DNA of 64,000 nucleotides from Pseudomonas sp. TNT3 (GCF_010095445.2 NZ_WFGV02000013.1:53419-117418), one strand, 5' to 3'; shown: positions 45,249-54,058, numbered from the stretch's first letter. The notes: generated by a model from the sequence alone, not told the origin. Program-made: numbers and translations.

Positions 45249-45370
45249 ACATTTTATTAGCATAATATTTGCCTGAAAAAATGTTTTCTTTCAGCTCGTC
45301 TCAACGGCGCTACACATACACATACACAGCCAATTTGCCGTGCCTGTATCAATTTAAAAACTGGTAATTT

Positions 45371-46411
45371 ATGAAAAACACCATTCTTGTGACCGGTGGA
45401 GCAGGTTATATCGGATCACACACCACGTTAGCGCTACTAGAAGCAGGCTTCGAAGTAATTGTACTCGACAACTTATGCAATAGCTCCGTGGACTCTTTGA
45501 ATCGAGTCCAAAAAATCTGCAATAAACTGCCGATATTTATTGAAGGTGATATTCGCGACCGAATATTGTTGAATAACATTTTTACAACCTATAAGATTTC
45601 TGCCGTGTTGCATTTTGCTGGCCTTAAGGCGGTCGGTGACAGTGTAAATAACCCACTTGAATATTATGAGAACAATGTTGCTGGCAGCGTAAATTTATGT
45701 TCAGCAATGGCCCAAGCCAACGTTTTTAACTTGGTGTTTAGCTCCTCTGCTACGGTATACGGAGAGTCAACGCAAATGCCAATCAACGAGCGTGCTCCTA
45801 CTGCGACACCTACTAACCCTTACGGCCGATCAAAATTGATGGTCGAAGAGTTATTGAAAGACTTAAGTTATTCTGATGCCCGTTGGAGTATAGCTTTATT
45901 ACGCTATTTTAACCCTGTTGGCGCACATCAAAGTGGCCTAATTGGAGAGGACCCTAACGGCACTCCCAACAACCTGGTCCCATACATTAGTCAAGTTGCC
46001 ATTGGTAAACTAAAAAAACTTTCTGTGTACGGCGACGATTATCCGACACCCGACGGCACCGGTATTCGTGACTACATCCACGTAGTCGATCTAGCAGACG
46101 GACATTTGAAAGCTCTACAGGCAATTAGCAAAACAGGTGGGGTAAATATCTGGAATCTTGGGACAGGTATTGGTTACAGCGTTTTAGAAATGATTCGGGC
46201 GTTCGAAATGGCGAGCCAGAAGTCCGTGCCGTTCCAAATAGTAAACCGACGTCAGGGTGATATCGCTGAATGTTGGGCAGATCCAATGAAGGCTCAACAG
46301 GAACTAGGATGGAAAACTGAGCGTAAACTGAATGATATGATGGTCGATACTTGGCGTTGGCAAAGTCTCAATCCCTATGGATATAAAACATCGTCTAACT
46401 CTGTGAAATAA
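45371..46411 (+). CDS. galE: UDP-glucose 4-epimerase GalE
   Basis: 346 aa, normal length. It has TGGAGYIGSHTTLALLEAG at the N-terminus (NAD site), LDNLCNSS, HFAGLKAVGDSVNNPLEYYENNVAGS, catalytic Ser in FSSSATVYGES and YGRSK (Tyr and Lys), followed by LLRYFNPVGAHQSGLIGEDP and YPTPDGTGIRDYIHVVDLADGHLKAL. It interconverts UDP-Glc/UDP-Gal (possibly the GlcNAc pair) and suggests Gal or GalNAc in the polymer. It is the last intact gene of the AT-rich polymer block. Confidence 0.94.
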   Translation: MKNTILVTGGAGYIGSHTTLALLEAGFEVIVLDNLCNSSVDSLNRVQKICNKLPIFIEGDIRDRILLNNIFTTYKISAVLHFAGLKAVGDSVNNPLEYYENNVAGSVNLCSAMAQANVFNLVFSSSATVYGESTQMPINERAPTATPTNPYGRSKLMVEELLKDLSYSDARWSIALLRYFNPVGAHQSGLIGEDPNGTPNNLVPYISQVAIGKLKKLSVYGDDYPTPDGTGIRDYIHVVDLADGHLKALQAISKTGGVNIWNLGTGIGYSVLEMIRAFEMASQKSVPFQIVNRRQGDIAECWADPMKAQQELGWKTERKLNDMMVDTWRWQSLNPYGYKTSSNSVK

Positions 46412-46424
46412 CTCTAGGATATCC

Positions 46425-46474
46425 ATGGTCGAAACCGGAGCACGTACCCTAACCACCGATCAGCGCTTGGATAC
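46425..46474 (+). pseudogene. relic of the 3' end of a Trm112/YcaR-family gene
   Basis: Reading from 46425 the frame gives [17 protein letters not shown], matching the C-terminal end of the small Trm112-like protein encoded immediately upstream of housekeeping kdsB in Pseudomonas (which ends ...MLE-x-EARTLT-x-x-ERLDK). Its stop codon is lost. Only the last ~17 codons remain. Confidence 0.65.
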
Positions 46475-47239
46475 ATGGCCACAGCCTTTACCGTTGTCAT
46501 TCCATCACGTTATGCCTCGACCCGTTTGCATGGCGAGCCGCTGCTGTTGATCGCCGGCAAACCGATGATCCAGCACGTCTGGGAACAAGCAAGAAAGAGC
46601 AGCGCCGAGAGAGTAGTGGTTGCCACTGATCACGCTCGCATCGTCGAGGCCTTCAAAGGCTTTGGTGCCTAGGTGGTGTTGACCCGCTAAGACCATAACT
46701 CCGGTACCGATCCCTTGGCGGAAGACGCTGCGAAACTAGGCCTTTCCCCGGAAGCCATTGTGGTCAACGTGCAAGGTGACGAACCGCTGACCCCGCCGAG
46801 TGTGATCAATCAGGTCGCCGCCAACCTTGCCGCCTACGCCGAAGCGCGCATGGTCACCCTGTCCCAGCCGATCGAAGACGTTGATACGCTGTTTAACCAT
46901 TATGTCGTCAAGGTCGTCAGTGATCTCAATGGCCTGGCGTTGACTTTCGGTCGCGCGACGTTGCCGTGGGCACGGGATGTTTTCGCCAAGAGCCTTGATC
47001 AATTGCCGGAAGGTGTACCGTTCCGCCGGCAACTCGGTATCTATGCCTACCGCGCCGGTTTCCCGCATTACTTTGTCAGCTGGGGACCGTGCTGGCTGGA
47101 AAGCATCGAGCCCCTGAGGCAGTTGCGTGCTTTGTGGCATGGCGTGAGGATTCATGTTGCCGACGCGTTGATTGCACCGCATACCGGCGTCGACACCGTT
47201 GAAGACCTTGAGCGCGTTCGTCGCTTGCTTGAGGCCTGA
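46475..47239 (+). pseudogene. degenerate kdsB (CMP-Kdo synthetase) copy
   Basis: The whole frame aligns with Pseudomonas KdsB ([102 protein letters not shown]) but has two in-frame stops. TAG at 46670-46672 stands where Glu is expected after GFGA, and TAA at 46688-46690 where VVLTR-A/E continues. The catalytic RLPGKPL is also mutated to RLHGEPL. It is GC-rich like the core genome, unlike its AT-rich neighbours. The functional KdsB in the locus is the fusion at 28830. Confidence 0.92.
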
Positions 47240-47307
47240 TGCGGATTTTGTTCGTCTGTCTGGGCAACATCTGCCGTCAACCGATGGCGGAAAGCGTGCT
47301 GGTGTAA
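47239..47307 (+). pseudogene. truncated low-molecular-weight tyrosine phosphatase (5' fragment)
   Basis: The ATG overlaps the kdsB-relic TGA. 22 codons read MRILFVCLGNICRQPMAES, the phosphatase P-loop start, then stop at 47305. This is the 5' end of the phosphatase gene that follows kdsB in the Pseudomonas housekeeping order (kdsB, ptp, murB). Confidence 0.85.
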
Positions 47308-47477
47308 ACTAGAAGTGACTCGTGATAGATAGTAAGACCCAGAAAAATTGGCGAAGTATTCGTTTTTTATTTTCGGATTTTGGCCACATTGCTACGTCCA
47401 ACGTTTCAATTCATTTCGGGCATATCGAACAACAGCCGGTATATCGCCGAACGCAACAATTTTTGAGGTTAAGCATA

Positions 47478-49328
47478 ATGCTGAATCGCCGTCAGATATT
47501 AAAAATTAGCTCCCTCGCCACCACATCATTTGCAGTACCACTAGCATACTCTGCGAGCAAAACAAACAAAGGCTATAACATCGGTGATACTTCAACTTCT
47601 CCAGAAAATATGATTGAAAGCTCTGTAATTATAACTAGTGGGTGCATGCCAGTAGAGGCTCTAGCAACGAAATTCAACTTACCGCTTGATGATGTCGGCG
47701 CGATAGTTAATGCTGCCTGGGCGGAAAATATTGGAGTACTAATCGGAAAACGATTGTACACCACCAATACATCAATCCTGGTAAGAGCAAACTGCGCACT
47801 CATAGGAGTTGGCAGCGGGTTGAGCTTTATAAAAAGCGCAAACGGTTTTACTGGCAACATTATTGACACACTAAATTTTTCTGCTTTACAACGCGCTCAA
47901 TCGGTATCAGTTAATGATACGATAAATCCCGTACCGCGACGCTTTGTTTTGTCCGGATTCACAATAGACGGAAATGTACAAAATTACGGAGGAGTTATAT
48001 CCTCAGACAGCGGGTATGGTATTCGCTTATACGGAGCTGGATATTCAGTCACTGATGTAAAGCTCACTCGTATCCCCGGGATTGGATTTTACTCCGAACT
48101 TGCTCCGCACGGGACATACTTTAACTCAGACAAAAATGAAATAAAGTCGTTTAGCCCTACAGATGAGTATGGTGGCGTAGGAATACGAGGTCTATATATT
48201 TTCGATACGGGAGAGGAAGGCTTTGTATTTATTGGCCCTGCAGATATAAATGTATCTGATGTATTTGTGGGATGGGCAGCTAACAGTCAAAGAAATGAAT
48301 ATGCACCAGGCAAAAAATCTAAGTTGTTCAGCGGACGCTCAGTAGATTCAGTAGTAATCTTACGTAGCTGTGAGATTGGTTTTATTCACGCTTTCGACAA
48401 CCGAAATGGTCATGGAATATATATTGATCGTCAAGGAGCAGGAAAGCCTGCTGTTAGATTTAATGCAAACCACGTAATGAGTGAAAACTGCTTTGGGAAT
48501 ATCTATATCGGCCCTGACGTACACTATCAAATAAGTACGATCGACTCACATAACAACACTGGCGGAGACGGTTCTAGGCCGCACTTGCATGTTTCTTCTA
48601 CTGTAGGAGGTGTTTGCAACAATATCAAAATTAAAAAGGAAGCTTCCTACCTAAGCGAATATGGATGCGACGCTGCCATTGTTAATGGAGCAAAACATAA
48701 TCTTAAAATTTTTATTGATACTACTACTGGCCAGCAGCGTGGCAGAGGAGTTCTCTGTTCGTCACGCATAAGCGACATTGAAGTGCATGCCTCGGGAATG
48801 AAGGGTATGGCTTATTCCGGGTGTTCTGTTAGCTACGCAGCGGAGGTTACATCCCAATTTACCGGTAGCAAACTTAAGGTTATAGCTCAGCTTTGTGAAG
48901 GCGGCATCAATTTTTCAAGCTCTCCGAATAGTGGTGATTATGGCAGCGAGTTTGAAATAATTAGCGATGAATGCACCACTCCCATTAATGGACTGTCTTC
49001 ACTATCAAGTCGACAAACTCGATTTGTAAGAGCCACACACCTCACAGGTAGCGGCCCCTCACTACGGAGCGAGTACTCATCTTTTGTTGCTGTCAATCTC
49101 GACTCAACTGAAATACAGTCTCTTGAGCTGGAACACGGATTGATTGCTGCCCCAAAGTTAGAAAATTGCAGACCCTATCTGACGGGCAACTCTGGCATGC
49201 CATATACAATGCCAAATATTGAGCAGATGTATGTGTGTGCAACTGACTCCAAGACCGTAACAGTAAAAGTTAAGTTTGCAGTCGGCGGCACGGGTTCCGC
49301 TTCGCTGTGTGTAGACGCGCGCATATAA
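47478..49328 (+). CDS. Tat-exported right-handed beta-helix protein (possible polysaccharide lyase/modifier)
   Basis: 616 aa from the ATG at 47478, which has GAGG upstream and gives a twin-arginine signal MLNRRQILKISSLATTSFAVPLAYSA. The mature part is Gly/Asn/Ser-rich with repeating short beta-strand turns (CALIGVGSGLSFIKSANGFTG, FVLSGFTIDGNVQNYGG, GYGIRLYGAGYSVTDVKLTRIPGIGFY, NRNGHGIYIDRQG), the pattern of pectate-lyase-like parallel beta-helices. Such proteins in polysaccharide loci act as lyases, epimerases or hydrolases on the polymer. No catalytic residues could be identified with confidence. A periplasmic or surface location is expected. Confidence 0.75.
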   Translation: MLNRRQILKISSLATTSFAVPLAYSASKTNKGYNIGDTSTSPENMIESSVIITSGCMPVEALATKFNLPLDDVGAIVNAAWAENIGVLIGKRLYTTNTSILVRANCALIGVGSGLSFIKSANGFTGNIIDTLNFSALQRAQSVSVNDTINPVPRRFVLSGFTIDGNVQNYGGVISSDSGYGIRLYGAGYSVTDVKLTRIPGIGFYSELAPHGTYFNSDKNEIKSFSPTDEYGGVGIRGLYIFDTGEEGFVFIGPADINVSDVFVGWAANSQRNEYAPGKKSKLFSGRSVDSVVILRSCEIGFIHAFDNRNGHGIYIDRQGAGKPAVRFNANHVMSENCFGNIYIGPDVHYQISTIDSHNNTGGDGSRPHLHVSSTVGGVCNNIKIKKEASYLSEYGCDAAIVNGAKHNLKIFIDTTTGQQRGRGVLCSSRISDIEVHASGMKGMAYSGCSVSYAAEVTSQFTGSKLKVIAQLCEGGINFSSSPNSGDYGSEFEIISDECTTPINGLSSLSSRQTRFVRATHLTGSGPSLRSEYSSFVAVNLDSTEIQSLELEHGLIAAPKLENCRPYLTGNSGMPYTMPNIEQMYVCATDSKTVTVKVKFAVGGTGSASLCVDARI

Positions 49329-49380
49329 ACGCACAGCACTCGACATATATTCCACTCCCGCGCATTTTACTAGCAGGACG

Positions 49381-50412
49381 TCACGAATCAGTGATTGTTC
49401 TTTTCCCGTACGTCGGTGCTAGTTTTCCGTTAAACAAGACATCTAGTAACTTCACCCTACTTACAAAGTAAGCTACCGCGAGCAAAACCACTACCTGCAC
49501 AAAAAACGTAAGAGGCCAACTAGCCATACCCAAATTGGACAACGCTTTATGGCAAGCAATATTGACAATGTAGTTAAAAGCCAAAATTGGCAAAGTCATT
49601 TTACCGACCCAAGAAAGAGCCTTGCTGTTAACTAGCCTCGCTATCAAGTACAGAAGTGCGGTTCCTGAAAGAGCACCGCCTACATTTATCAACAACCACT
49701 GAGGCTGAGCAATGAAATTTTCTGCCATAGATATGGCCGCAGGTGTAATATAATTTGTAGCAAACAACATTCCTGCGCTAACAACACCTACTAGCGTCAC
49801 AGGGATCGTCTTTTTGGACAAAACGGTTTTTGCGGTAATTCCCACAGCAAAAAACAAAGTAGCAGTGAGTGCAATAGCGCAATTAAAGAGCGTGTAATTA
49901 TTCACTTCAAAACTAATTATTACACCCACAACCCCGATCATGTAAAGAACATAGATACTGTTATTTCTGAACGTGGCATAACAGGCGATTGCACATACCT
50001 CCGTTATAAACAATGCGAACAAGAACCAAACTGGAGTAGATTCAAAATTGTATTGGGTATTTGTATATCCGACAAGCGTACCTAATAGCTTTTCAAAAAA
50101 TACATGTAGATCGATACCGCCTTTATTTAGCACGAGCATGGCGAGGAAAGGTATTCCGCAAGCCAGACCTAAAGTCCAAGCCGGCATAATTAGCCTATAG
50201 AATTTTCTTTCAACTTGACGCACCGGACTCTGAATTGACTTCTCCGGATTAAACAAATACCCTGACAAAATGAAAAACGCAGGCATGTGGAACGAATATA
50301 TAAAATTGTGCAACCACGAGGGCAACCCAGTTGTATGACCAAGCACCACTAGCAAAATACCGAGCCCTCTAAACGAGTCTATAGTGAGGCTCCTGCTTCC
50401 TGCATTTTCCAT
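49381..50412 (-). CDS. acyltransferase 3 family membrane protein (sugar O-acyltransferase)
   Basis: 343 aa from the ATG at 50412 (MENAGSRSLTIDSFRGLGILLVVLGHTTG). It has ten or so membrane helices. The AT3 family signature is visible: D-x-FRGLGILLVVLGH with the conserved Arg and His, then SFHMPAFFILSGYLF. It acetylates or otherwise acylates sugars using a cytoplasmic acyl donor. It is transcribed opposite to the rest of the locus, converging on the beta-helix gene, so it lies outside the RfaH-controlled operon. It probably decorates the polymer. Confidence 0.88.
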   Translation of the reverse strand: MENAGSRSLTIDSFRGLGILLVVLGHTTGLPSWLHNFIYSFHMPAFFILSGYLFNPEKSIQSPVRQVERKFYRLIMPAWTLGLACGIPFLAMLVLNKGGIDLHVFFEKLLGTLVGYTNTQYNFESTPVWFLFALFITEVCAIACYATFRNNSIYVLYMIGVVGVIISFEVNNYTLFNCAIALTATLFFAVGITAKTVLSKKTIPVTLVGVVSAGMLFATNYITPAAISMAENFIAQPQWLLINVGGALSGTALLYLIARLVNSKALSWVGKMTLPILAFNYIVNIACHKALSNLGMASWPLTFFVQVVVLLAVAYFVSRVKLLDVLFNGKLAPTYGKRTITDS

Positions 50413-51108
50413 GTAAATGGCTCTATTAGTTAGATTCGAAATATTAATAGGAGGTCGTAAGCAGCCCACAGGTGACTTGCCCCCCCTCATTTTTAGTTAC
50501 GAGCTTTTTTCAATTTCAGTTTCAAACGTCATCCTGTCATAACAGATGTAATTTCATATCTGAAGCTATGCAAACCAAGCACAATGAGGTACTGCATCGT
50601 ACGACCGGCGCACTCAGGTATACGAACACTGCCTTTTGCGCCTGAAAAGGGATGCTCGAGCATTGGCTTAAGTAAATAAGCGCCGGATAGTCACCCACAA
50701 CCCACAACCCACATCATACGGTGTCAAATTTTCCCGCAATTCAGGCGCCAGGTCGAGGGGAAGTGCTCGCTTTGCATTAAAACAATGTTCACGTAAGCCC
50801 AAAACCAAAAAAAGCCCAGGAAACCCAGAAAGCACAATCTAGGACAGCAGCTTCGCACTCGTTTAAGGCAACGCAGGCATCAAAATTTGTATGGATTGCC
50901 GTGTTGATAGCCTCTTTCCTAAAGCAGCAGGTTGCGGTGTGACGATTTGGCTCATAGGACGTCGAAAGCATAGCTTGCGTGACCAGATAGGAAATCGTTG
51001 TATGAGGATTATCGAGCCTCAATGCGAGTTCTAGCTTGCAAAATAGATACTTCCTGCAATAACCTACTCAAATAACCATCAAGGATTATCCTTTCAAGGA
51101 GCATAATC
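50413..51108. other. 696-bp divergent intergenic region before the gfc operon
   Basis: Contains promoters for the divergent acyltransferase and gfc genes by necessity; I found no convincing consensus promoter, operator or ORF. A CCCACAACCCACAACCCACA triplet repeat is at 50693-50713. Confidence 0.4.
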
Positions 51109-51417
51109 ATGAAAATCATGAAAAAACTACTAGCTTTGGCCCTCGTAACATCCGTCAGCTTGCCGTTGATGGCAGCTGAAACAGCACCTGCAAAAGCCCC
51201 TGAAGCTGCTACGCCTAGTGCGACTTCGGGTCTGAGCTTATCGACCCCAATCGCCGGTGGCGTTACAGTCGGCACTGGCTTGGCTGTTGGTGCTGGTCTC
51301 ATCGCTGTTGGAGTTGCAGCTTCGAATAGTGGCGGTGGTGGTGGTAACGACGGTACCCCTGGTACTACCGGCACTACTGGGACCACAGGCACCACAGGTA
51401 CTACTGGTACCAACTAA
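51109..51417 (+). CDS. gfcA: GfcA/YjbE-like small secreted Gly-Thr-rich protein
   Basis: 102 aa with AAGGAG seven bases before the ATG. A signal peptide (MKIMKKLLALALVTSVSLPLMAAE), an Ala/Pro/Thr segment, a Gly/Ala-rich hydrophobic stretch (GGVTVGTGLAVGAGLIAVGVAASN), a GGGGG run and a C-terminal (GTT) repeat make up the protein. This composition and the position before gfcE/gfcB/gfcC/gfcD match GfcA (YmcD) and YjbE of E. coli, whose role is still unclear. A hairpin terminator separates it from the next gene, so it is probably made in excess over the rest of the operon. Confidence 0.8.
   Translation: MKIMKKLLALALVTSVSLPLMAAETAPAKAPEAATPSATSGLSLSTPIAGGVTVGTGLAVGAGLIAVGVAASNSGGGGGNDGTPGTTGTTGTTGTTGTTGTN
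51352..51414 (+). repeat. tandem 9-bp repeat encoding Gly-Thr-Thr
   Basis: Seven approximate GGxACyACy units give the (GTT)n tail of the GfcA-like protein. Copy number may vary between strains by slippage. Confidence 0.75.
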
Positions 51418-51449
51418 ACCGGTCTCTCCCGCTTAAAGTTCGATACGCT

Positions 51450-51480
51450 AACCTCCCAGCCATGCTGGGAGGTTTTGTTT
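51450..51480 (+). terminator. internal terminator/attenuator between gfcA and gfcE
   Basis: AACCTCCCAG, loop CCAT, GCTGGGAGGTT, then TTGTTTT. It lies 33 bp after the gfcA stop and 28 bp before the wza-like ATG, so read-through sets expression of the downstream genes. Confidence 0.82.
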
Positions 51481-51507
51481 TGCCTATTCCCTCGAGCAAT
51501 TTCGATA

Positions 51508-52614
51508 ATGAATCGCGCGCTACCTTTGGCCATGCTGGTTGGCCTGACCCTGCAAGGCTGCATATTTTCCCCTGGTCAGCACATGGACACGGGCAATCTG
51601 GTACGAGAAGGCTCACCGGAAAGCAGCCGCATTGAGTTGATACCCATCACTCCAAAATTAATGGCAATTGAAACCGCAGCCGACCATTCGAATATTATTG
51701 CGCCGGAGCTGCTACGTTTTCAGCCTAGCGAGTATCGGATTGGTGCCGGTGACCTTATCTACATCACCGTTTGGGATCACCCTGAGCTGACTGCTCCGTC
51801 CGGTCCTCAACAGCAAATTGAAGCAAACGGGCGTCTGGTTCGCCCCGATGGCTCGCTCTTCTATCCCTACGTCGGCAACATAGAAGCTGCAGGTAAAACC
51901 ATTGAGGATTTGCGCTCGATCATCGCCTCGCGCCTTGCCAAGGTTGTCGCTGAACCACAGGTAGACGTCAGCATCTTGCGGTTTGTCAGCCAGAAGGTCG
52001 TCCTGTCTGGCGCCTTTGGTAAAACCGGTCAGTTACCCATTACGAATACACCTCTGAGCTTATTGGACGCTGTCGGCCAAGGTTCGGTACAAGCCGGTTC
52101 TGCCGATATTTCGGGCTTGGTGTTAAAGCGCGATGGTCGCGAATATGTCATCGACCTCGACACGCTTAATCGAAAGAACTCGACTTTGCACAACCTTTAT
52201 CTGAAAGATGGCGATCAGCTCCATTTGCCGTACAACGATCAGAAAAAGGTATACCTGCTCGGCGAAGTCACCGCTGCTCGACCGCTTCTTTTCAAAGGTA
52301 CCAACATGAACCTCACCGACGCCCTTGGTAGCGTTGGTGGTTTGCGTCAGGAAACCTCCAGCGGCAAAGAGGTCTATGTGATCCGTGGCGTTGAAAATCT
52401 CGCGGACGAACCAGTCAAGGTTTTCCAGATCGATCTCAAATCTCCTTCTGCGTTCGCCCTGGCTCAGCACTTTAAATTGAAGCCGCAGGACGTTGTCTAT
52501 GTTGGCCCCGCAGATGTCACTCGCTGGAACCGCTTCATCAGCCAGGTTTTCCCAACTGCCAACCTGCTGCGTACCGGTGTAGCGATTCAAGATGACATGG
52601 GCAGCGAAAACTAA
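51508..52614 (+). CDS. gfcE: polysaccharide export outer-membrane lipoprotein (Wza/GfcE)
   Basis: 368 aa from the ATG at 51508 (MNRALPLAMLVGLTLQGC). The lipobox LTLQGC gives a lipidated Cys. Poly_export and SLBB domains follow: YRIGAGDLIYITVWDHPELT, GRLVRPDGSLFYPYVGNIEAAGKTIEDLRSIIASRLAK, VVLSGAFGKTGQLPITNTPLSLLDAVGQ and KKVYLLGEVTAARPLLFKGTNMNLTDALGSVGGL. The C-terminal helix (RWNRFISQVFPT) would form the outer-membrane barrel of the octamer. It is the export channel paired with the Wzc-like kinase at 31911. Confidence 0.95.
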   Translation: MNRALPLAMLVGLTLQGCIFSPGQHMDTGNLVREGSPESSRIELIPITPKLMAIETAADHSNIIAPELLRFQPSEYRIGAGDLIYITVWDHPELTAPSGPQQQIEANGRLVRPDGSLFYPYVGNIEAAGKTIEDLRSIIASRLAKVVAEPQVDVSILRFVSQKVVLSGAFGKTGQLPITNTPLSLLDAVGQGSVQAGSADISGLVLKRDGREYVIDLDTLNRKNSTLHNLYLKDGDQLHLPYNDQKKVYLLGEVTAARPLLFKGTNMNLTDALGSVGGLRQETSSGKEVYVIRGVENLADEPVKVFQIDLKSPSAFALAQHFKLKPQDVVYVGPADVTRWNRFISQVFPTANLLRTGVAIQDDMGSEN

Positions 52615-52628
52615 GAATTGGATGTCTT

Positions 52629-53288
52629 GTGAAATTTTTGCGACTGGCCACCCTCTCGGTGGCCTCCCTGCTAGTGAGCGCCTGCAACCCGTTGATGACC
52701 GCTTCCATGGACACGCTCAAGGCCGCTTTCGAAGGTCCTGAGCCCTTGGAGCTCACCCGCCAACAGGTGGATGCAACCCCGTACTACCAGATCACCATTG
52801 CGGCACCTACGGGTGAAGCCGTTATGGCATTGGTGCGTCAGCAGAATGGAGTTGGTTTCTGGATGGCGTCGACTCGCCAAATTCTGATGCTTGAGGACGG
52901 CTTGGCCATTCGTAGTGTCGGTTTTAACAACAACCTCGATGGCACTCGCTTCGACGGTGAGTCGCCCTTCAAAACGGGCTTGCACCGCGTTGTCGATGGC
53001 TTGCAGACCCGGCGCCAGGTCGACTTTGTCGACGGTTACCGGATGGGCGTGACCCTCACCAGTCGCTTTGAGAAAAAAGGCCTGGAAACCGTGCATATCC
53101 TCGACCGCGACGTTGAGTTGCTGCGCGTTGACGAGGACATCGCCATGGAAGGTCTCGGCTTCACTGCGCGGAACCAGTACTGGGTTGACCCTGCCGACGG
53201 CTTCATCATGGCCAGCGTGCAACATCTGACCCCCGAATTGCCCCTACGCATTGTTCAAGTGCGCCCGAATAAGCCGGTAGTGCAATGA
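52629..53288 (+). CDS. gfcB: GfcB/YjbF-family lipoprotein
   Basis: 219 aa starting at GTG 52629. A lipoprotein signal (MKFLRLATLSVASLLVSAC) is followed by a beta-rich domain including QVDATPYYQITIAAPTGEAVMALVRQQNGVGFWMAST and MLEDGLAIRSVGF, typical of YjbF/GfcB (DUF2886-type). It acts in outer-membrane secretion of exopolysaccharide with GfcC and GfcD; the biochemical role is unknown. It overlaps gfcC by the ATGA junction at 53285-53288, indicating translational coupling. Confidence 0.9.
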   Translation: MKFLRLATLSVASLLVSACNPLMTASMDTLKAAFEGPEPLELTRQQVDATPYYQITIAAPTGEAVMALVRQQNGVGFWMASTRQILMLEDGLAIRSVGFNNNLDGTRFDGESPFKTGLHRVVDGLQTRRQVDFVDGYRMGVTLTSRFEKKGLETVHILDRDVELLRVDEDIAMEGLGFTARNQYWVDPADGFIMASVQHLTPELPLRIVQVRPNKPVVQ

Positions 53289-54058
53289 TTCCTCGTTCCT
53301 CCTGGCTGCTTTGCTGCAGCCTGCTCATGACTTTTGCCGTAAATGCTGACTCGCTGGTTACCGTGCAGGGCGATGCCGCCAAACCTGGGCGCTACTCGTT
53401 CCAGGAAGGGACTCGCTTGCATGACGTTTTACTACCAGCTCAAGTGAGCCCTAAGGCGTATCTGCTCGGCGCTGCGTGGTTACATACTCCATTGCGCAAC
53501 GCGCAAGAGCGACTGAAATTGGGCGTGCTCTTCGATCTCGCGACTGTTAAGAGCAACGCACTGCAAGATGACGAAATCGAGTTGGCTGAACTGGCTGAAC
53601 GCTTGATCGCCAAAGTGCAAGCGATGCCGGTTACCGGACGCAGGGTGGCTCAACTCGATCCGGTGCGTGTTGAATTGAACCGTGGGGACAATCCCTACCT
53701 GAGCAATGGCGATGTACTGCTCTACCCTCCTCGTCCTACTACGGTACGAGTTGTTGGGGCAGTACAAGGCGAATGCGATCTTCCGTACCAGGCATTGCAG
53801 CCGGCAATCAGCTATCTGAAAAACTGCCAACGTGACGCTGGTGCTGACAAAGATGTGCTCTTCGTTATCCAGCCGGATGGACGTGTTTTCCAGGAAGGCA
53901 TTGCGCTTTGGAATGAAACCAAGTCTGTATCGCCAGCCCCAGGCGCACGCATCTATGTCCCAGTGCACAGCACTGCGAAAGGCGACCCTACGCCTGATCT
54001 GAATGCCGAAATGGCTGCTTTTATCGCCACCCAGCCGCTGCTGGAGGTGAAGCCATGA
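53285..54058 (+). CDS. gfcC: GfcC/YjbG-family periplasmic protein
   Basis: 257 aa. A signal peptide (MIPRSSWLLCCSLLMTFAVNADS) is followed by SLBB-like beta-grasp domains: VTVQGDAAKPGRYSFQEGTRLHDVLL and TVRVVGAVQGECDLPYQALQPAISYL, with RVELNRGDNPYLSNGDVLLYPPRPT between. GfcC of E. coli is a periplasmic soluble protein resembling Wza domains without the membrane helix. Starts and stops overlap by 4 nt with both neighbours, so the genes are coupled. Confidence 0.9.
   Translation: MIPRSSWLLCCSLLMTFAVNADSLVTVQGDAAKPGRYSFQEGTRLHDVLLPAQVSPKAYLLGAAWLHTPLRNAQERLKLGVLFDLATVKSNALQDDEIELAELAERLIAKVQAMPVTGRRVAQLDPVRVELNRGDNPYLSNGDVLLYPPRPTTVRVVGAVQGECDLPYQALQPAISYLKNCQRDAGADKDVLFVIQPDGRVFQEGIALWNETKSVSPAPGARIYVPVHSTAKGDPTPDLNAEMAAFIATQPLLEVKP

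Noticed and set aside
45270..45300. CTGAAA...TTTCAG hairpin after kpsF as terminator
   Set aside because: AT-only short stem with no T-run; galE expression from the same operon is more likely.
51352..51414. Short tandem repeats as a CRISPR array
   Set aside because: They are 9-bp in-frame repeats encoding Gly-Thr-Thr with no spacers.
52321..52345. GGTAGCGTTGG inside the gfcE gene as a second ops element
   Set aside because: Lies within coding sequence and lacks the GGCGGTAGCGTG core found at 35251.
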